Assembly: GCA_024643365.1 (NCBI GenBank)
Contig: JAHENC010000006.1
Coordinates: 122,260-186,259, forward strand
Direction of reading: 5' to 3'
From: Crocinitomicaceae bacterium
GTDB lineage: Bacteria > Bacteroidota > Bacteroidia > Flavobacteriales_D > Crocinitomicaceae
DNA: 64,000 nt
Positions within the stretch are counted from its first letter, which is position 1. Each line of letters opens with the position of its first letter. This document shows, piece by piece, positions 42,601 through 51,343 of the stretch. Under the pieces are notes generated by a model. The model worked only from the letters and a program-made list of their open reading frames with translations. It had not been told where the DNA came from and did not search any database. The position numbers and the translations under genes are program-made.

Positions 42601-44322
42601 TTAGAATTTCTGATAAATCGGCAAGCGCATAAAGGTTTGCTCGAAATATGGACTTCGGCTGTATATGAAATACAGTTGATCCCATTCGGAATTTCTAAAT
42701 TTCTCATCCGTCGCTTTGCGAAGTTGGTATTCTTCCTGTAATTGTTGATTCTTGTCTAGAATCACAGCTATTTGATCCTTAAAAACATAGTTAGAGAAAT
42801 ATTCCTTTTGCTGTAAATACGAATCAAAGAAATTCCAAGTTAAATAAGAATCCTCCGCTCTCGGCTGCAAGGATGCATGAATAAACAGCGCAGCATCTTG
42901 ATGACTAGGAATAAGAATATCACCTGGCTTCAAGTCAATTGCTTGCTCGCTCTCCCCTACTTCAATCTGTGCTAATTTAAAATGTCCCTCGTAAGGTTGA
43001 CTTGGACTTTTGTACGATTTCACGGAAAACACACGAAGGGTATCGATAGATTGTTTTGTCAACGTTTCATAAATGACATGGTTTGCTTTTAAGCGATCGA
43101 TGACTCCCTGTTCTTGTCCACCAACAACATAGTATTCCGGAACGGTTACAGTATCCTTCGGAACATACGTTTTATACCAAGGAATCAAGCGTTCATAAGG
43201 CAAGGTTCGATCGTAGGTCAATTCTTTTAATCCAGTGATGGGATGCAATGGAAACGAATGCTCAAAACCTTTAAATGAGATCGAATCCGCTTTCTCCGTA
43301 AGTTGATAATTGAAGGCGTATTGATGTAGGTTTCTTGCCCACAATTTCGCTGCGCTGCGCTTTTCTTCAATTTCTAGCGCATTTTCTGTAGTAAATGCAA
43401 CGATTCCTTCCATGAAAGCCAACGTTGCTTGAACGCGCTGTGGGAAAGGTTTCAACATGTGTGTTTCAACCGTAAAACTAATCGAATGAAACAAGGACGC
43501 GTATCCCATCGCATAACGGGGCAAATCATTGAAGGCATGGATTCCTTGCGCAGGTGTCTCTCCTTTCAATTCAACGTATGGAAATAAGTCCCAACCGTAT
43601 AGTTTGACTTTCTCGGTTAAGTAAGGAATGCATTTCACATAGGTCAAGTCATTTATTTGTGGGGACATGCGTTCTTTCATGGAAGCGATGTATGTCAAAG
43701 TGTATTGATAGTCCGCGCCGTTGGACACATGGTTATCGATGAACACATCAGGATCCAAAGCATGAAAGATTTTCGCAAAGGTGAACGCATTTTTAGAATC
43801 CATTTTAATGAAATCGCGGTTCAGGTCAAAATTGCGCGTGCTTCCGCGGAAACCATATTCCTCTGGTCCATTTTGGTTAGCGCGACTCGTCGAAGAACGG
43901 TTCATCATTCCACCGACATTGTACGCCGGAATAAATGCAATTACCGGAAGTTTCTTTCCATCTTTCGTCTCCAATGGTTTTCCTTGTGCAATCCACTGAT
44001 CCAACCAAATCAAACAGGCATTGATTCCATCGGGCTCCCCGGGATGAATCGCATTGTTGATGAGAATCGTTGTTCCAGCATGTGCTTTCGTAAAAGTACG
44101 AGTAGAATCTTTCCCTCCGTTGATGACAAACAAGTAAATCGGTAATCCATAATCCGAAGGACCCATGTTGAACATAGAAAGTTCCTGGTGCGTTTTGTCA
44201 AGTTTATGGAGGTGGTCAATTAATTCTGGATACGTTGGAGAAGTGTTGCCTGTCCAGTTGGATTGTGAAAAACAACTAACTGAAACTAAAATGAAAATGG
44301 CACTAAATAAAAATCGATTCAT
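42601..44322 (-). CDS. M14 family zinc carboxypeptidase, exported
   Basis: A 573-residue secreted metallopeptidase with signal peptide (MNRFLFSAIFILVSVSCFSQ). The M14 zinc ligands are in NAIHPGEPDG (His and Glu, about residues 91-100) and the later His of VFIDNHVSNGADYQ; the catalytic Glu is in SFTVETHML, and NFDLNRDF gives the Arg for substrate carboxylate binding. After the catalytic domain (to about 330) comes a beta-rich C-terminal region ending MRLPIYQKF, with no T9SS tail, so the protein is probably periplasmic. It trims C-terminal residues of peptides or works on peptidoglycan-derived peptides. Convergent with the PorP gene. Confidence 0.92.
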   Translation of the reverse strand: MNRFLFSAIFILVSVSCFSQSNWTGNTSPTYPELIDHLHKLDKTHQELSMFNMGPSDYGLPIYLFVINGGKDSTRTFTKAHAGTTILINNAIHPGEPDGINACLIWLDQWIAQGKPLETKDGKKLPVIAFIPAYNVGGMMNRSSTSRANQNGPEEYGFRGSTRNFDLNRDFIKMDSKNAFTFAKIFHALDPDVFIDNHVSNGADYQYTLTYIASMKERMSPQINDLTYVKCIPYLTEKVKLYGWDLFPYVELKGETPAQGIHAFNDLPRYAMGYASLFHSISFTVETHMLKPFPQRVQATLAFMEGIVAFTTENALEIEEKRSAAKLWARNLHQYAFNYQLTEKADSISFKGFEHSFPLHPITGLKELTYDRTLPYERLIPWYKTYVPKDTVTVPEYYVVGGQEQGVIDRLKANHVIYETLTKQSIDTLRVFSVKSYKSPSQPYEGHFKLAQIEVGESEQAIDLKPGDILIPSHQDAALFIHASLQPRAEDSYLTWNFFDSYLQQKEYFSNYVFKDQIAVILDKNQQLQEEYQLRKATDEKFRNSEWDQLYFIYSRSPYFEQTFMRLPIYQKF

Positions 44323-44334
44323 CCGAAAAAAAAA

Positions 44335-45273
44335 TTAAAAAACCTGAAATTTTAAAGGTAATCGAAGGAAAATTTGAATTGGTTCCCCCTGTTTACTTGC
44401 AGGAATCCAATTTGGCATTACACGGTATAGCTTGATGCTTACATTGACTAAAGAAGGCATGAAAACGGCAGCCATGTTATCTACATAAAAATCATTTAGT
44501 TCCCCTTCATTATCGATAACGAATCGGATGATTAATCGACAGGAAGTACCTTCATTCGTCGAGATCGAATAGTTCATAAATGAATCAGGGATTACCAGGT
44601 TTTCATTGACGAATCTTGAAAGTCCTTCAAATCCTTCTGTAAACCCCGCTTCTACAATGCTAGAGTCATTATAAAGTTCGTCCATGGATGGGTCCTTCTT
44701 GTCCGCTGGTACAAATGACTCTAAAATCATCTTATCTGCGTTGTCTTCACGTGACTTCAAAAGTTCTTTCTTTGCCTCCGTTAAATCTGGATACCACATC
44801 ATCCATGTGGAACGATCATGTAATTGATAGACCAACAAAAATCCTTTCCCTTGGCCCAACATTTTCAAGTTCAATACTGCTTTTTTATGTGGAACATCAA
44901 ATTTCACATACCCCATTTTCTTTTCGTATTCAGCGGACTTGTATTGTTCGACAACTTGTCTGAGGTTCAGAGCGAGTATTTTCGATGGAATTTTTGACTT
45001 CCCGATATCAGCAAACGAAAAATCAGCAGACATTTGAATGATGTGCATTTCTTCCTTCAAATTTGGATTCTTGAATTGATTGTATACGAATCGCTTATTT
45101 TGATAGTGTTCTTTCACAAAATACCAGGAAGAATCCAGCTGAAAATTCAAGTAAGAATGTCCATAATGATTCTCAACAGAAAACCGATAGGTATACGCAG
45201 AATCCTTCGGTGTCGCTATGACATTCATGGAAATGAAAAATACGACAATAAATAGGAATGATTTTAAATTCAT
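44335..45273 (-). CDS. Exported protein with TonB-C-like domain
   Basis: A 312-residue protein with a cleavable-looking signal peptide (residues 1-20, ending VIATP) and no other membrane helix. The N-terminal two thirds are unrecognised, with several strands. The last 90 residues look like a TonB C-terminal domain: TSCRLIIRFVIDNEGELNDFYV, then VSIKLYRVMPNWIPASKQGEPIQIFLRLPLKF, the standard energy-transducer pattern with the MPxWxPxxxxGxPV motif. Without an inner-membrane anchor it cannot take energy from ExbB/ExbD as TonB does, so a binding or scaffolding role is more likely. Follows trmD by 12 nt and may be cotranscribed with it. Confidence 0.75.
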   Translation of the reverse strand: MNLKSFLFIVVFFISMNVIATPKDSAYTYRFSVENHYGHSYLNFQLDSSWYFVKEHYQNKRFVYNQFKNPNLKEEMHIIQMSADFSFADIGKSKIPSKILALNLRQVVEQYKSAEYEKKMGYVKFDVPHKKAVLNLKMLGQGKGFLLVYQLHDRSTWMMWYPDLTEAKKELLKSREDNADKMILESFVPADKKDPSMDELYNDSSIVEAGFTEGFEGLSRFVNENLVIPDSFMNYSISTNEGTSCRLIIRFVIDNEGELNDFYVDNMAAVFMPSLVNVSIKLYRVMPNWIPASKQGEPIQIFLRLPLKFQVF

Positions 45274-45285
45274 CTCATTTAAAAT

Positions 45286-45963
45286 TTATTCTTCTAACAA
45301 ATCTGGTCTACGTTCTTTGGTACGTTGGTATGCTTGTTCTTCACGCCAGCGGTCTATTTCCTTTTGATTTCCAGATAGTAACACATCAGGCACTTTCCAT
45401 CCATTAAATTCCGGCGGACGTGTATACACCGGTGGAGAAAGCAAATTATCTTGAAAACTATCCGTTAACGCAGACGTTTCATCGTTCAGTACACCTGGGA
45501 TCAAGCGCACAACTGCATCCACAACAACCGCTGCGGCTAATTCTCCTCCAGAAAGCACATAAGAACCAATGGAAATTTCCTTCGTAATGTAATGTTGACG
45601 AATGCGGTCATCTACGCCTTTATAATGCCCGCAAAGTATCATGATGTTTTCACATAGAGACATTTGGTTGCAATCGTTTTGATCCAAAACTTTTCCATCT
45701 GGTGTCATGTAGATAATGTCGTCATAGGTACGTTCGGAAGTCAATTTCTCAATCAAGACAGCAATCGGTTCGATGCTCATGACCATTCCGGCTCCTCCTC
45801 CATATTGGTAATCGTCTACATTTTTGTGTTTATCCGTGGAGTAATCCCGAATGTTGTGGACGTAAATTTCAACGTGTCCTTTATCTTGAGCTCTCTTCAT
45901 AATAGAAGCCGCAAATGGACTTTCCAATAATTGAGGCAATACTGTGAGTATATCGATGCGCAT
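45286..45963 (-). CDS. trmD: tRNA (guanine37-N1)-methyltransferase
   Basis: A 225-residue SPOUT-fold enzyme that methylates G37 next to the anticodon and prevents +1 frameshifts. Start [21 protein letters not shown]; the SAM-binding knot is [19 protein letters not shown] and [20 protein letters not shown], then [22 protein letters not shown]. Length typical. It is separate from rpsP-rimM, which are 37 kb away. Its -7 box ends only 4 nt before the ATG (see promoter entry). Confidence 0.97.
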   Translation of the reverse strand: MRIDILTVLPQLLESPFAASIMKRAQDKGHVEIYVHNIRDYSTDKHKNVDDYQYGGGAGMVMSIEPIAVLIEKLTSERTYDDIIYMTPDGKVLDQNDCNQMSLCENIMILCGHYKGVDDRIRQHYITKEISIGSYVLSGGELAAAVVVDAVVRLIPGVLNDETSALTDSFQDNLLSPPVYTRPPEFNGWKVPDVLLSGNQKEIDRWREEQAYQRTKERRPDLLEE

Positions 45964-45967
45964 AGAA

Positions 45968-45975
45968 CAAAGATA
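45968..45975 (-). promoter_or_regulatory. -7 box for trmD, 4 nt from the start codon
   Basis: CAAAGATA on + is TATCTTTG on -. With the transcription start expected about 4-6 nt after the box, the mRNA would begin at or next to the trmD ATG, a leaderless arrangement. Confidence 0.55.
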
Positions 45976-46055
45976 GGTCTTTCCTTGAAAAGTGAAATTC
46001 TTGAAAAATCAAACAATAAAAAGCACTTCAAAAAAGGCTACTTTCTGAAAATAAC

Positions 46056-46063
46056 TACCTTTG
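46056..46063 (+). promoter_or_regulatory. -7 box for aminotransferase operon
   Basis: TACCTTTG matches TAnnTTTG, 16 nt before the ATG at 46080. No -33 element at the usual distance. Confidence 0.5.
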
Positions 46064-46079
46064 TATCCAAATTCAACTC

Positions 46080-47273
46080 ATGATTCAGTTATCCGAACGA
46101 TTATTAGCAATGGAAGAGTCTGCAACCATTGCCATGTCAAGAAAAAGCAGAGAATTAAAAGCACAAGGACTTGATGTTATTTCATTGTCTCTTGGAGAGC
46201 CTGACTTTCATACGCCACAGTTTATTAAGGATGCTGCGGTAGAAGCGATGGAACAAAATTATACAATGTATACACCTGTTCCCGGATATGATGATTTACG
46301 CGAAAGTATTTCAGAGAAATTTCGTCGAGATAACAACTTGACATATGATAAAAGTCAAATCGTAGTTTCTACTGGAGCAAAACAGTCTATTGCCAATGTA
46401 GTTTTGAGTTTGATTAATCCCGGAGACGAAGTCATTATTCCTGCACCGTATTGGGTTTCCTATTTGGAAATCGTTAAAGTTGCAGAAGGAGTTCCAGTTG
46501 TAATCAATGCAGGAATTGAAAAAGACTTTAAAATTTCTGGAGCAGATTTGGAAGCGGCAATTACACCGAAAACGAAGTTATTCATGTTTTCGACGCCTTG
46601 TAATCCAACTGGATCTGTATATACAAAAGAAGAATTACAAGACATCGCTAATGTTCTTAAAAAATACCCACACATCATTGCGATGAGTGACGAAATCTAT
46701 GAACACATTAATTTCATTGGAAAACACGAGTCCTTGGCTCAATTCCCTGAAGTTTACAACCAAGTAGTTACCGTAAATGGTGTATCAAAAGCTTGGGCCA
46801 TGACTGGATGGCGTTTGGGATACATCGGTGCTCCGAAAGAAATTGCTGCAGCTTGCGATAAAGTTCAAGGTCAATTTACCTCTGCAACTTGTTCCATAAC
46901 ACAAAGAGCTGCAATTGCAGCAATGAAAGCCGATCCATCTGTTTTAAAAGACATGATTGCTGCGTTTAAAAGTCGTCGCGAGTTAGTTTTGAATGGACTT
47001 TCTGAAATTCCAGGATTGATCGCGAATCAACCAGGTGGGGCATTTTACGTCTTCCCAGATTGTTCGTCATACTTTGGTAAGAAATATGGTGATAAAACTA
47101 TCCATAATTCAGATGAACTTTGTCTTTTCTTATTAGAAGAAGGATTAGTTGCCTTAGTTGGTGGTGAATCCTTCGGTGCACCGAATTGTTTTAGAATTTC
47201 TTACGCTGCATCCGAAGAAACATTAACGAAAGCGCTTTCTCGTATGAAAGAAGCTTTAGCAAAATTAAGCTAG
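46080..47273 (+). CDS. Class I/II aminotransferase (aspartate aminotransferase type)
   Basis: A 397-residue PLP enzyme, fold type I, aspartate aminotransferase subgroup Ib. Signatures: SLSLGEPDFHTPQFI, the substrate and cofactor block SDEIYEHI (Asp and Tyr), and Schiff-base Lys237 in NGVSKAWAMTGWRLGYIG; the C-terminal Arg region GGESFGAPNCFRISYA is intact. It transfers amino groups between aspartate and 2-oxoglutarate or close substrates. First gene of an operon-like run with the heptose-kinase-like gene, ubiE and porT. Exact substrate is not certain. Confidence 0.95.
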   Translation: MIQLSERLLAMEESATIAMSRKSRELKAQGLDVISLSLGEPDFHTPQFIKDAAVEAMEQNYTMYTPVPGYDDLRESISEKFRRDNNLTYDKSQIVVSTGAKQSIANVVLSLINPGDEVIIPAPYWVSYLEIVKVAEGVPVVINAGIEKDFKISGADLEAAITPKTKLFMFSTPCNPTGSVYTKEELQDIANVLKKYPHIIAMSDEIYEHINFIGKHESLAQFPEVYNQVVTVNGVSKAWAMTGWRLGYIGAPKEIAAACDKVQGQFTSATCSITQRAAIAAMKADPSVLKDMIAAFKSRRELVLNGLSEIPGLIANQPGGAFYVFPDCSSYFGKKYGDKTIHNSDELCLFLLEEGLVALVGGESFGAPNCFRISYAASEETLTKALSRMKEALAKLS

Positions 47274-48253
47274 TGAATTTCCAAGATTTATTTGATCAGT
47301 TTTCTAAAAAGCGTGTGCTCGTCATTGGCGACGTGATGGTGGACGCCTACCTAAAAGGGAAAGTGAATCGAATGAGTCCGGAGGCACCAGTTCCGGTTGT
47401 TGATCTTTTTGAAAAGGATGAACGCATTGGAGGAGCTGGTAACGTAGCCTTTAATTTAGCGGCACTTGGTGCTTCACCGATCATTTGTAGTGTTATTGGA
47501 GCGGATCTTGAAGGCGAACGGTTGATTCAACTTTTTAAAGATGCAAGCATCTCTACGGATGGTATTTATGCCTCCTCAAATCGAAGAACGACAGTTAAAA
47601 CGCGCGTTTTATCGAACAATCAGCAATTATTGCGTATTGACTCGGAGGATACGAATCTCATAAACGCGGCGGAAGAAGCGCAATTAATAAAACAAATTAT
47701 CTCGGTTTTAGAAAATGGAATCGACGGGATTATTTTTGAAGATTACAACAAGGGGGTTTTAACACCAAGCTTGATTGCTTCTGTTTTATCATTAGCCAAA
47801 GAACATCAAATTCCAACTACAGTAGACCCGAAAAAGGATCATTTCTTTGAATACAAAGGATGCACCTTGTTCAAACCGAATTTGAAGGAGTTGAAAGAAG
47901 GATTGCAATTAGACTTCGATTTCGTTGCTGATCATGACGCTTTTTTAAGCGCTGTCAATGATTTACAATGTCGCTTAGGAAATAGCATATCCTTCATCAC
48001 GTTATCAGAACACGGTGTTTTCATCCAAGAGGATCAACCCATTTTTATACCAGCGCACTTGCGCAACATTGCGGATGTTTCCGGTGCTGGTGATACCGTT
48101 ATTGCCGTTGCGACATTGTGTTTAATTTCTGGAGCCGAAATTCATACCATTGCTGCGATTGCGAATATTGCAGGCGGACTCGTATGCGAGCAACCGGGTG
48201 TTGTGAGTATCGAAAAAGAACGATTATTGAACGAAGTAAACAAACTCTTATAA
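47273..48253 (+). CDS. PfkB-type sugar kinase (heptose-7-phosphate kinase, RfaE1-like)
   Basis: A 326-residue ribokinase-fold enzyme. It begins with GTG overlapping the previous stop by one base. The family signatures are RIGGAGNVAFNLAALGA (51-67) and the C-terminal ADVSGAGDTVIAVATL with catalytic Asp274; VLVIGDVMVDAYLKGKVNRMSPEAPVPVV is diagnostic of the heptose-phosphate kinase group that makes the ADP-heptose of lipopolysaccharide core. The second domain of bifunctional HldE, the cytidylyltransferase-like part, is missing, so a separate nucleotidyltransferase is needed. Sugar specificity is inferred from the family. Confidence 0.88.
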   Translation: MNFQDLFDQFSKKRVLVIGDVMVDAYLKGKVNRMSPEAPVPVVDLFEKDERIGGAGNVAFNLAALGASPIICSVIGADLEGERLIQLFKDASISTDGIYASSNRRTTVKTRVLSNNQQLLRIDSEDTNLINAAEEAQLIKQIISVLENGIDGIIFEDYNKGVLTPSLIASVLSLAKEHQIPTTVDPKKDHFFEYKGCTLFKPNLKELKEGLQLDFDFVADHDAFLSAVNDLQCRLGNSISFITLSEHGVFIQEDQPIFIPAHLRNIADVSGAGDTVIAVATLCLISGAEIHTIAAIANIAGGLVCEQPGVVSIEKERLLNEVNKLL

Positions 48254-48255
48254 AC

Positions 48256-48987
48256 ATGGAACCTAAAGTGGTTAAACCCTACAATACCGACAAATCGAAA
48301 AAAGAGGAAGTTGCGCAAATGTTCAATAATATTTCCGCGAACTATGATTTCTTGAATCACTTTTTATCATTGGGTATCGATCACATCTGGCGAAGAAGAG
48401 CCGTGAAGGAATTGAAATCGATTCAACCAAAGAAATTATTGGACATCGCCACAGGTACTGGAGATTTTGCCATCGCCTGCTTGAAATTAAACCCTGAACA
48501 CATCATTGGATTGGACATTTCCTCCGGAATGTTGGAAGTCGGAAAGCAAAAGATGATCAAACGCAAGCACGACCACATCATATCTATGCAATTAGGCGAT
48601 TCTGAAAATTTACCTTTCGCTGATGGTGAATTTGACGGACTCACTGTTGGATTCGGGGTGCGTAACTTCGAAAACCTTGAGAAAGGACTTGGTGAAATGT
48701 TACGCGTATTGCGTCCAGGTGGAAGAGCCGTGATATTGGAGTTTTCCAAACCGAAAATGTTCCCCATCAAGCAATTGTTCAATTTCTACTCGAAGTATTT
48801 TATTCCATTTTTTGGGAAACGCATTTCGAAGGACGAACGAGCCTACGCATACTTACCTGAAAGTGTTGCTGCCTTCCCTGAAGGAAAACAAATGCAAGCA
48901 GTCATGGAAAAAGTTGGTTATACCTCTGTGAAAATCATTCCGTTGAGTGGTGGGATTTCAAGTATTTACATCGGGACAAAAAATTAA
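48256..48987 (+). CDS. ubiE: Demethylmenaquinone methyltransferase
   Basis: A 243-residue SAM enzyme for the last step of menaquinone synthesis. The start is ATG 48256 (MEPKVVKPYNTDKSKKEEVAQMFNNIS), 2 nt after the kinase gene; a longer frame starting at 48118 would run inside the kinase gene and is rejected. Motifs: FNNISANYDFLNHFLSLGIDHIWRRRAV, SAM motif LLDIATGTGDFAIA, GFGVRNFENLEKGLGEMLRVLRPGG, all family-specific. Members of Bacteroidota use menaquinone, so the Men reaction rather than ubiquinone is expected. porT follows it, a pairing I recall from other Bacteroidota. Confidence 0.96.
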   Translation: MEPKVVKPYNTDKSKKEEVAQMFNNISANYDFLNHFLSLGIDHIWRRRAVKELKSIQPKKLLDIATGTGDFAIACLKLNPEHIIGLDISSGMLEVGKQKMIKRKHDHIISMQLGDSENLPFADGEFDGLTVGFGVRNFENLEKGLGEMLRVLRPGGRAVILEFSKPKMFPIKQLFNFYSKYFIPFFGKRISKDERAYAYLPESVAAFPEGKQMQAVMEKVGYTSVKIIPLSGGISSIYIGTKN

Positions 48988-49022
48988 AGCAACAAAGTCC
49001 TTAAGTTGACGTTATACTCTGC

Positions 49023-49730
49023 ATGAAGCGTATCCTTATTCTGTTTTTACTTTTTCATTCCTTTGGCTTTACACAAAAGGCGAAACAACAATTGTATAAA
49101 AACTTTGATAAGCGCCTTCTTCATTTTGGATTCATGCTTGGTGTCAATTCCTCGGATTTCAACGTTTATGCAAAGGTGAATGCCTACGAACAATATGGGA
49201 TTACATCCATTTCGAACGATGCACAACCGGGTGGACAATTAGGAATTTTGACCACGATAAAATTAGGGACACCGACTATTCGTTTTCGTTTCATTCCTAC
49301 CCTTTCCTTTCAAGAACGCGTGTTAAATTACACGAGCATCGACACCTTTAATTTTCCGAAAGGAATTGGACAGCAACGCATTAACTCAACAAATTTAGAT
49401 TTCCCGATGATGTTTCAATTTCGAACACGTCGTTACAATAATTTCACGGCCTATTCGTTAATTGGGATGCAATATTCCATGGATTTGCAATCACAAGAAG
49501 ATGCCTCACAAAACTTCTATGATCCCTTTATCAAAATCAAGCGCAACGATTGGCAAGGACAGATTGGTGCTGGAATTGAATTTTTCGCTCCATTCTTTAA
49601 GTTCGGAATGGAACTAAAATACTCCCAAGGTTTTAAAAATAGTTTTATTCAGGATTTCACGACAGTCGCAAATCCAATTGATCGTTTATATAACCGCGGA
49701 TGGACTTTTTCCATCATATTTGAAGGATAA
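49023..49730 (+). CDS. porT: PorT family type IX secretion outer-membrane protein
   Basis: A 235-residue barrel protein with signal peptide (MKRILILFLLFHSFGFTQ). PorT features: RLLHFGFMLGVNSSDFNVYA, GGQLGILTTIKLGTPTIRFRFIPTLSFQERVLNY, then NSTNLDFPMMFQFR and the final strand GWTFSIIFEG. PorT is needed for the type IX secretion of gingipains and adhesins in Porphyromonas and relatives, placed in the outer membrane. Location after ubiE supports the assignment; its stop codon overlaps the next gene start by one base. The identification rests on sequence pattern plus synteny. Confidence 0.88.
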   Translation: MKRILILFLLFHSFGFTQKAKQQLYKNFDKRLLHFGFMLGVNSSDFNVYAKVNAYEQYGITSISNDAQPGGQLGILTTIKLGTPTIRFRFIPTLSFQERVLNYTSIDTFNFPKGIGQQRINSTNLDFPMMFQFRTRRYNNFTAYSLIGMQYSMDLQSQEDASQNFYDPFIKIKRNDWQGQIGAGIEFFAPFFKFGMELKYSQGFKNSFIQDFTTVANPIDRLYNRGWTFSIIFEG

Positions 49731-51268
49731 TGAACGAACTTAATTTTTCCTGCACCCCTGAAGAAGCAAAAGATGCTGCTTATTTAGAAAACCGAATTCG
49801 TCAAGAGTTGGGAATTTCTAAAACTCAAAAATTAAGCTATCGATGGCGTAAGCGTAGTATCGATGCGCGAAATAGACACATCAAAGTCAATGCATCGTTC
49901 GAGACGTGGGTTGATGAAGAAGTAAGTCCACGATTTGAATCCTATCAATTTCCAATCGTCAAAGATGCTGAAGAAATTCACATCATTGGTGCGGGTCCCG
50001 CTGGACTCTTCGCTGCATTAGAAGCCATCTTGAACAACAAAAAACCTGTTCTTTTTGAACGAGGAAAGGATGTTCGAAACCGCCGTCGTGATTTAGCACA
50101 ATTAACCAAATCATCGATTTTAAATCCAGAATCGAATTATTGTTTTGGTGAAGGTGGCGCGGGAACCTATTCAGATGGAAAGCTCTACACGCGTTCAAAA
50201 AAACGTGGCGACGTTCAAAAAGTCATGCAATTGCTTGTTCAATTTGGTGCCACGGAAGACATTTTGGTCGATGCGCATCCACATATTGGAACGAATAAAC
50301 TGCCACAGTTAATTGTTGCGATTCGCGAACAAATCATCGCTTGTGGTGGTGAAATTCATTTTGAACACAAGTTAACAGATGTACTTATTGAAAATGGACT
50401 CATCGTTAAAATTGAATTGAATGGAAAGCAAAAAGCAAGAGTTTCAAACTTGATTTTAGCCACAGGTCATTCCGCAAGGGACATTTTTCACTTGTTACAC
50501 AATCGAAACATTGAAGTCAAAGCCAAACCTTTTGCTTTAGGTGTTCGTGTGGAGCACACACAAGATTTTATCGATAAATTGCAATACCACGGAAGATTAA
50601 ACGACGAATTCCTACCTCCTTCTTCCTACTCGTTAGTGACGCAAGTGGACGGTAGAGGCGTTTACTCGTTTTGCATGTGTCCAGGTGGAATTATCGCACC
50701 TTGTGCTACCGATGAACAAGAAGTGGTTACCAATGGCTGGTCTCCATCCAAACGCAATAATCCTTATTCGAATTCCGGAATTGTAGTGAGTATCGATCCT
50801 ACAGATTTTCCCAACCCAGAACATCCCTTTGTCTGTTTGGAATTTCAACAATCCATTGAAAAAGCAAGTTGGGAAGCCGCTGGAAAGACGCAGAAAGTTC
50901 CCGCACAATGTTTGAAGGACTTTGTTCAAAAGAAAAAATCCACCGAATTTCCAAGAAGCTCCTATCAACCAGGAATTGTCAGTGTTGAAATGGATGACAT
51001 CTTCCCTCCTTTTGTCATCGACCGACTAAGAAAAGCATTTATCGACTTCGATAAAAAAATGCCTGGATTCGTCACAAATGATGCTGTGATTCACGCACCG
51101 GAATCGAGAACATCTTCCCCGGTATTGATTCCTAGAGATCCCGAGACTTGGCAACACATTAGCGTTTCCAACTTATATCCATGTGCAGAAGGCGCTGGAT
51201 ATGCAGGAGGAATCGTATCAGCAGCCATTGATGGAATGAACTGTGTCTCCAAGATTTGTACGAAATAA
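49730..51268 (+). CDS. FAD-dependent dehydrogenase of unknown substrate (COG2509 type)
   Basis: A 512-residue flavoprotein. After an N-terminal region of about 80 residues (with basic LSYRWRKRSIDARNRHIKV), the FAD Rossmann motif IHIIGAGPAGLFAALEA is at about residues 84-100, followed by FERGKDVRNRRRDLAQL and the FAD-family block FGEGGAGTYSDGKLYTRSKKRG. The C-terminus ends ASNLYPCAEGAGYAGGIVSAAIDGMN-like (positions 50-70 from the end), the usual second FAD contact. These uncharacterised dehydrogenases occur in many bacteria; substrate and partner are unknown. Cytoplasmic, no signal peptide. It starts on the last base of porT's stop codon. Confidence 0.9.
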   Translation: MNELNFSCTPEEAKDAAYLENRIRQELGISKTQKLSYRWRKRSIDARNRHIKVNASFETWVDEEVSPRFESYQFPIVKDAEEIHIIGAGPAGLFAALEAILNNKKPVLFERGKDVRNRRRDLAQLTKSSILNPESNYCFGEGGAGTYSDGKLYTRSKKRGDVQKVMQLLVQFGATEDILVDAHPHIGTNKLPQLIVAIREQIIACGGEIHFEHKLTDVLIENGLIVKIELNGKQKARVSNLILATGHSARDIFHLLHNRNIEVKAKPFALGVRVEHTQDFIDKLQYHGRLNDEFLPPSSYSLVTQVDGRGVYSFCMCPGGIIAPCATDEQEVVTNGWSPSKRNNPYSNSGIVVSIDPTDFPNPEHPFVCLEFQQSIEKASWEAAGKTQKVPAQCLKDFVQKKKSTEFPRSSYQPGIVSVEMDDIFPPFVIDRLRKAFIDFDKKMPGFVTNDAVIHAPESRTSSPVLIPRDPETWQHISVSNLYPCAEGAGYAGGIVSAAIDGMNCVSKICTK

Positions 51269-51331
51269 GCACAAAAAGCGAATCTTTTCGAATAATTCCC
51301 CTTTTTACCTTTTACCAAACGTCTCTTTGTG

Positions 51332-51339
51332 TAACTTTG
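51332..51339 (+). promoter_or_regulatory. -7 box for mnmA, 4 nt from the start codon
   Basis: TAACTTTG matches TAnnTTTG and ends 4 nt before ATG 51344, predicting an mRNA that starts at or beside the ATG. Confidence 0.55.
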
Positions 51340-51343
51340 TTGT

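Noticed and set aside
43657..44145. 162-codon open frame on + inside the M14 peptidase gene
   Set aside because: Lies wholly within a well-supported conserved gene on the other strand; the translation has no recognisable domain.
48118..48255. Upstream extension of ubiE
   Set aside because: Runs inside the 3' end of the kinase gene in another frame and is Cys/Arg-rich nonsense; the ATG at 48256 gives the exact family N-terminus.
48423..48782. 119-codon - strand frame inside ubiE
   Set aside because: Shadow of a conserved methyltransferase gene.
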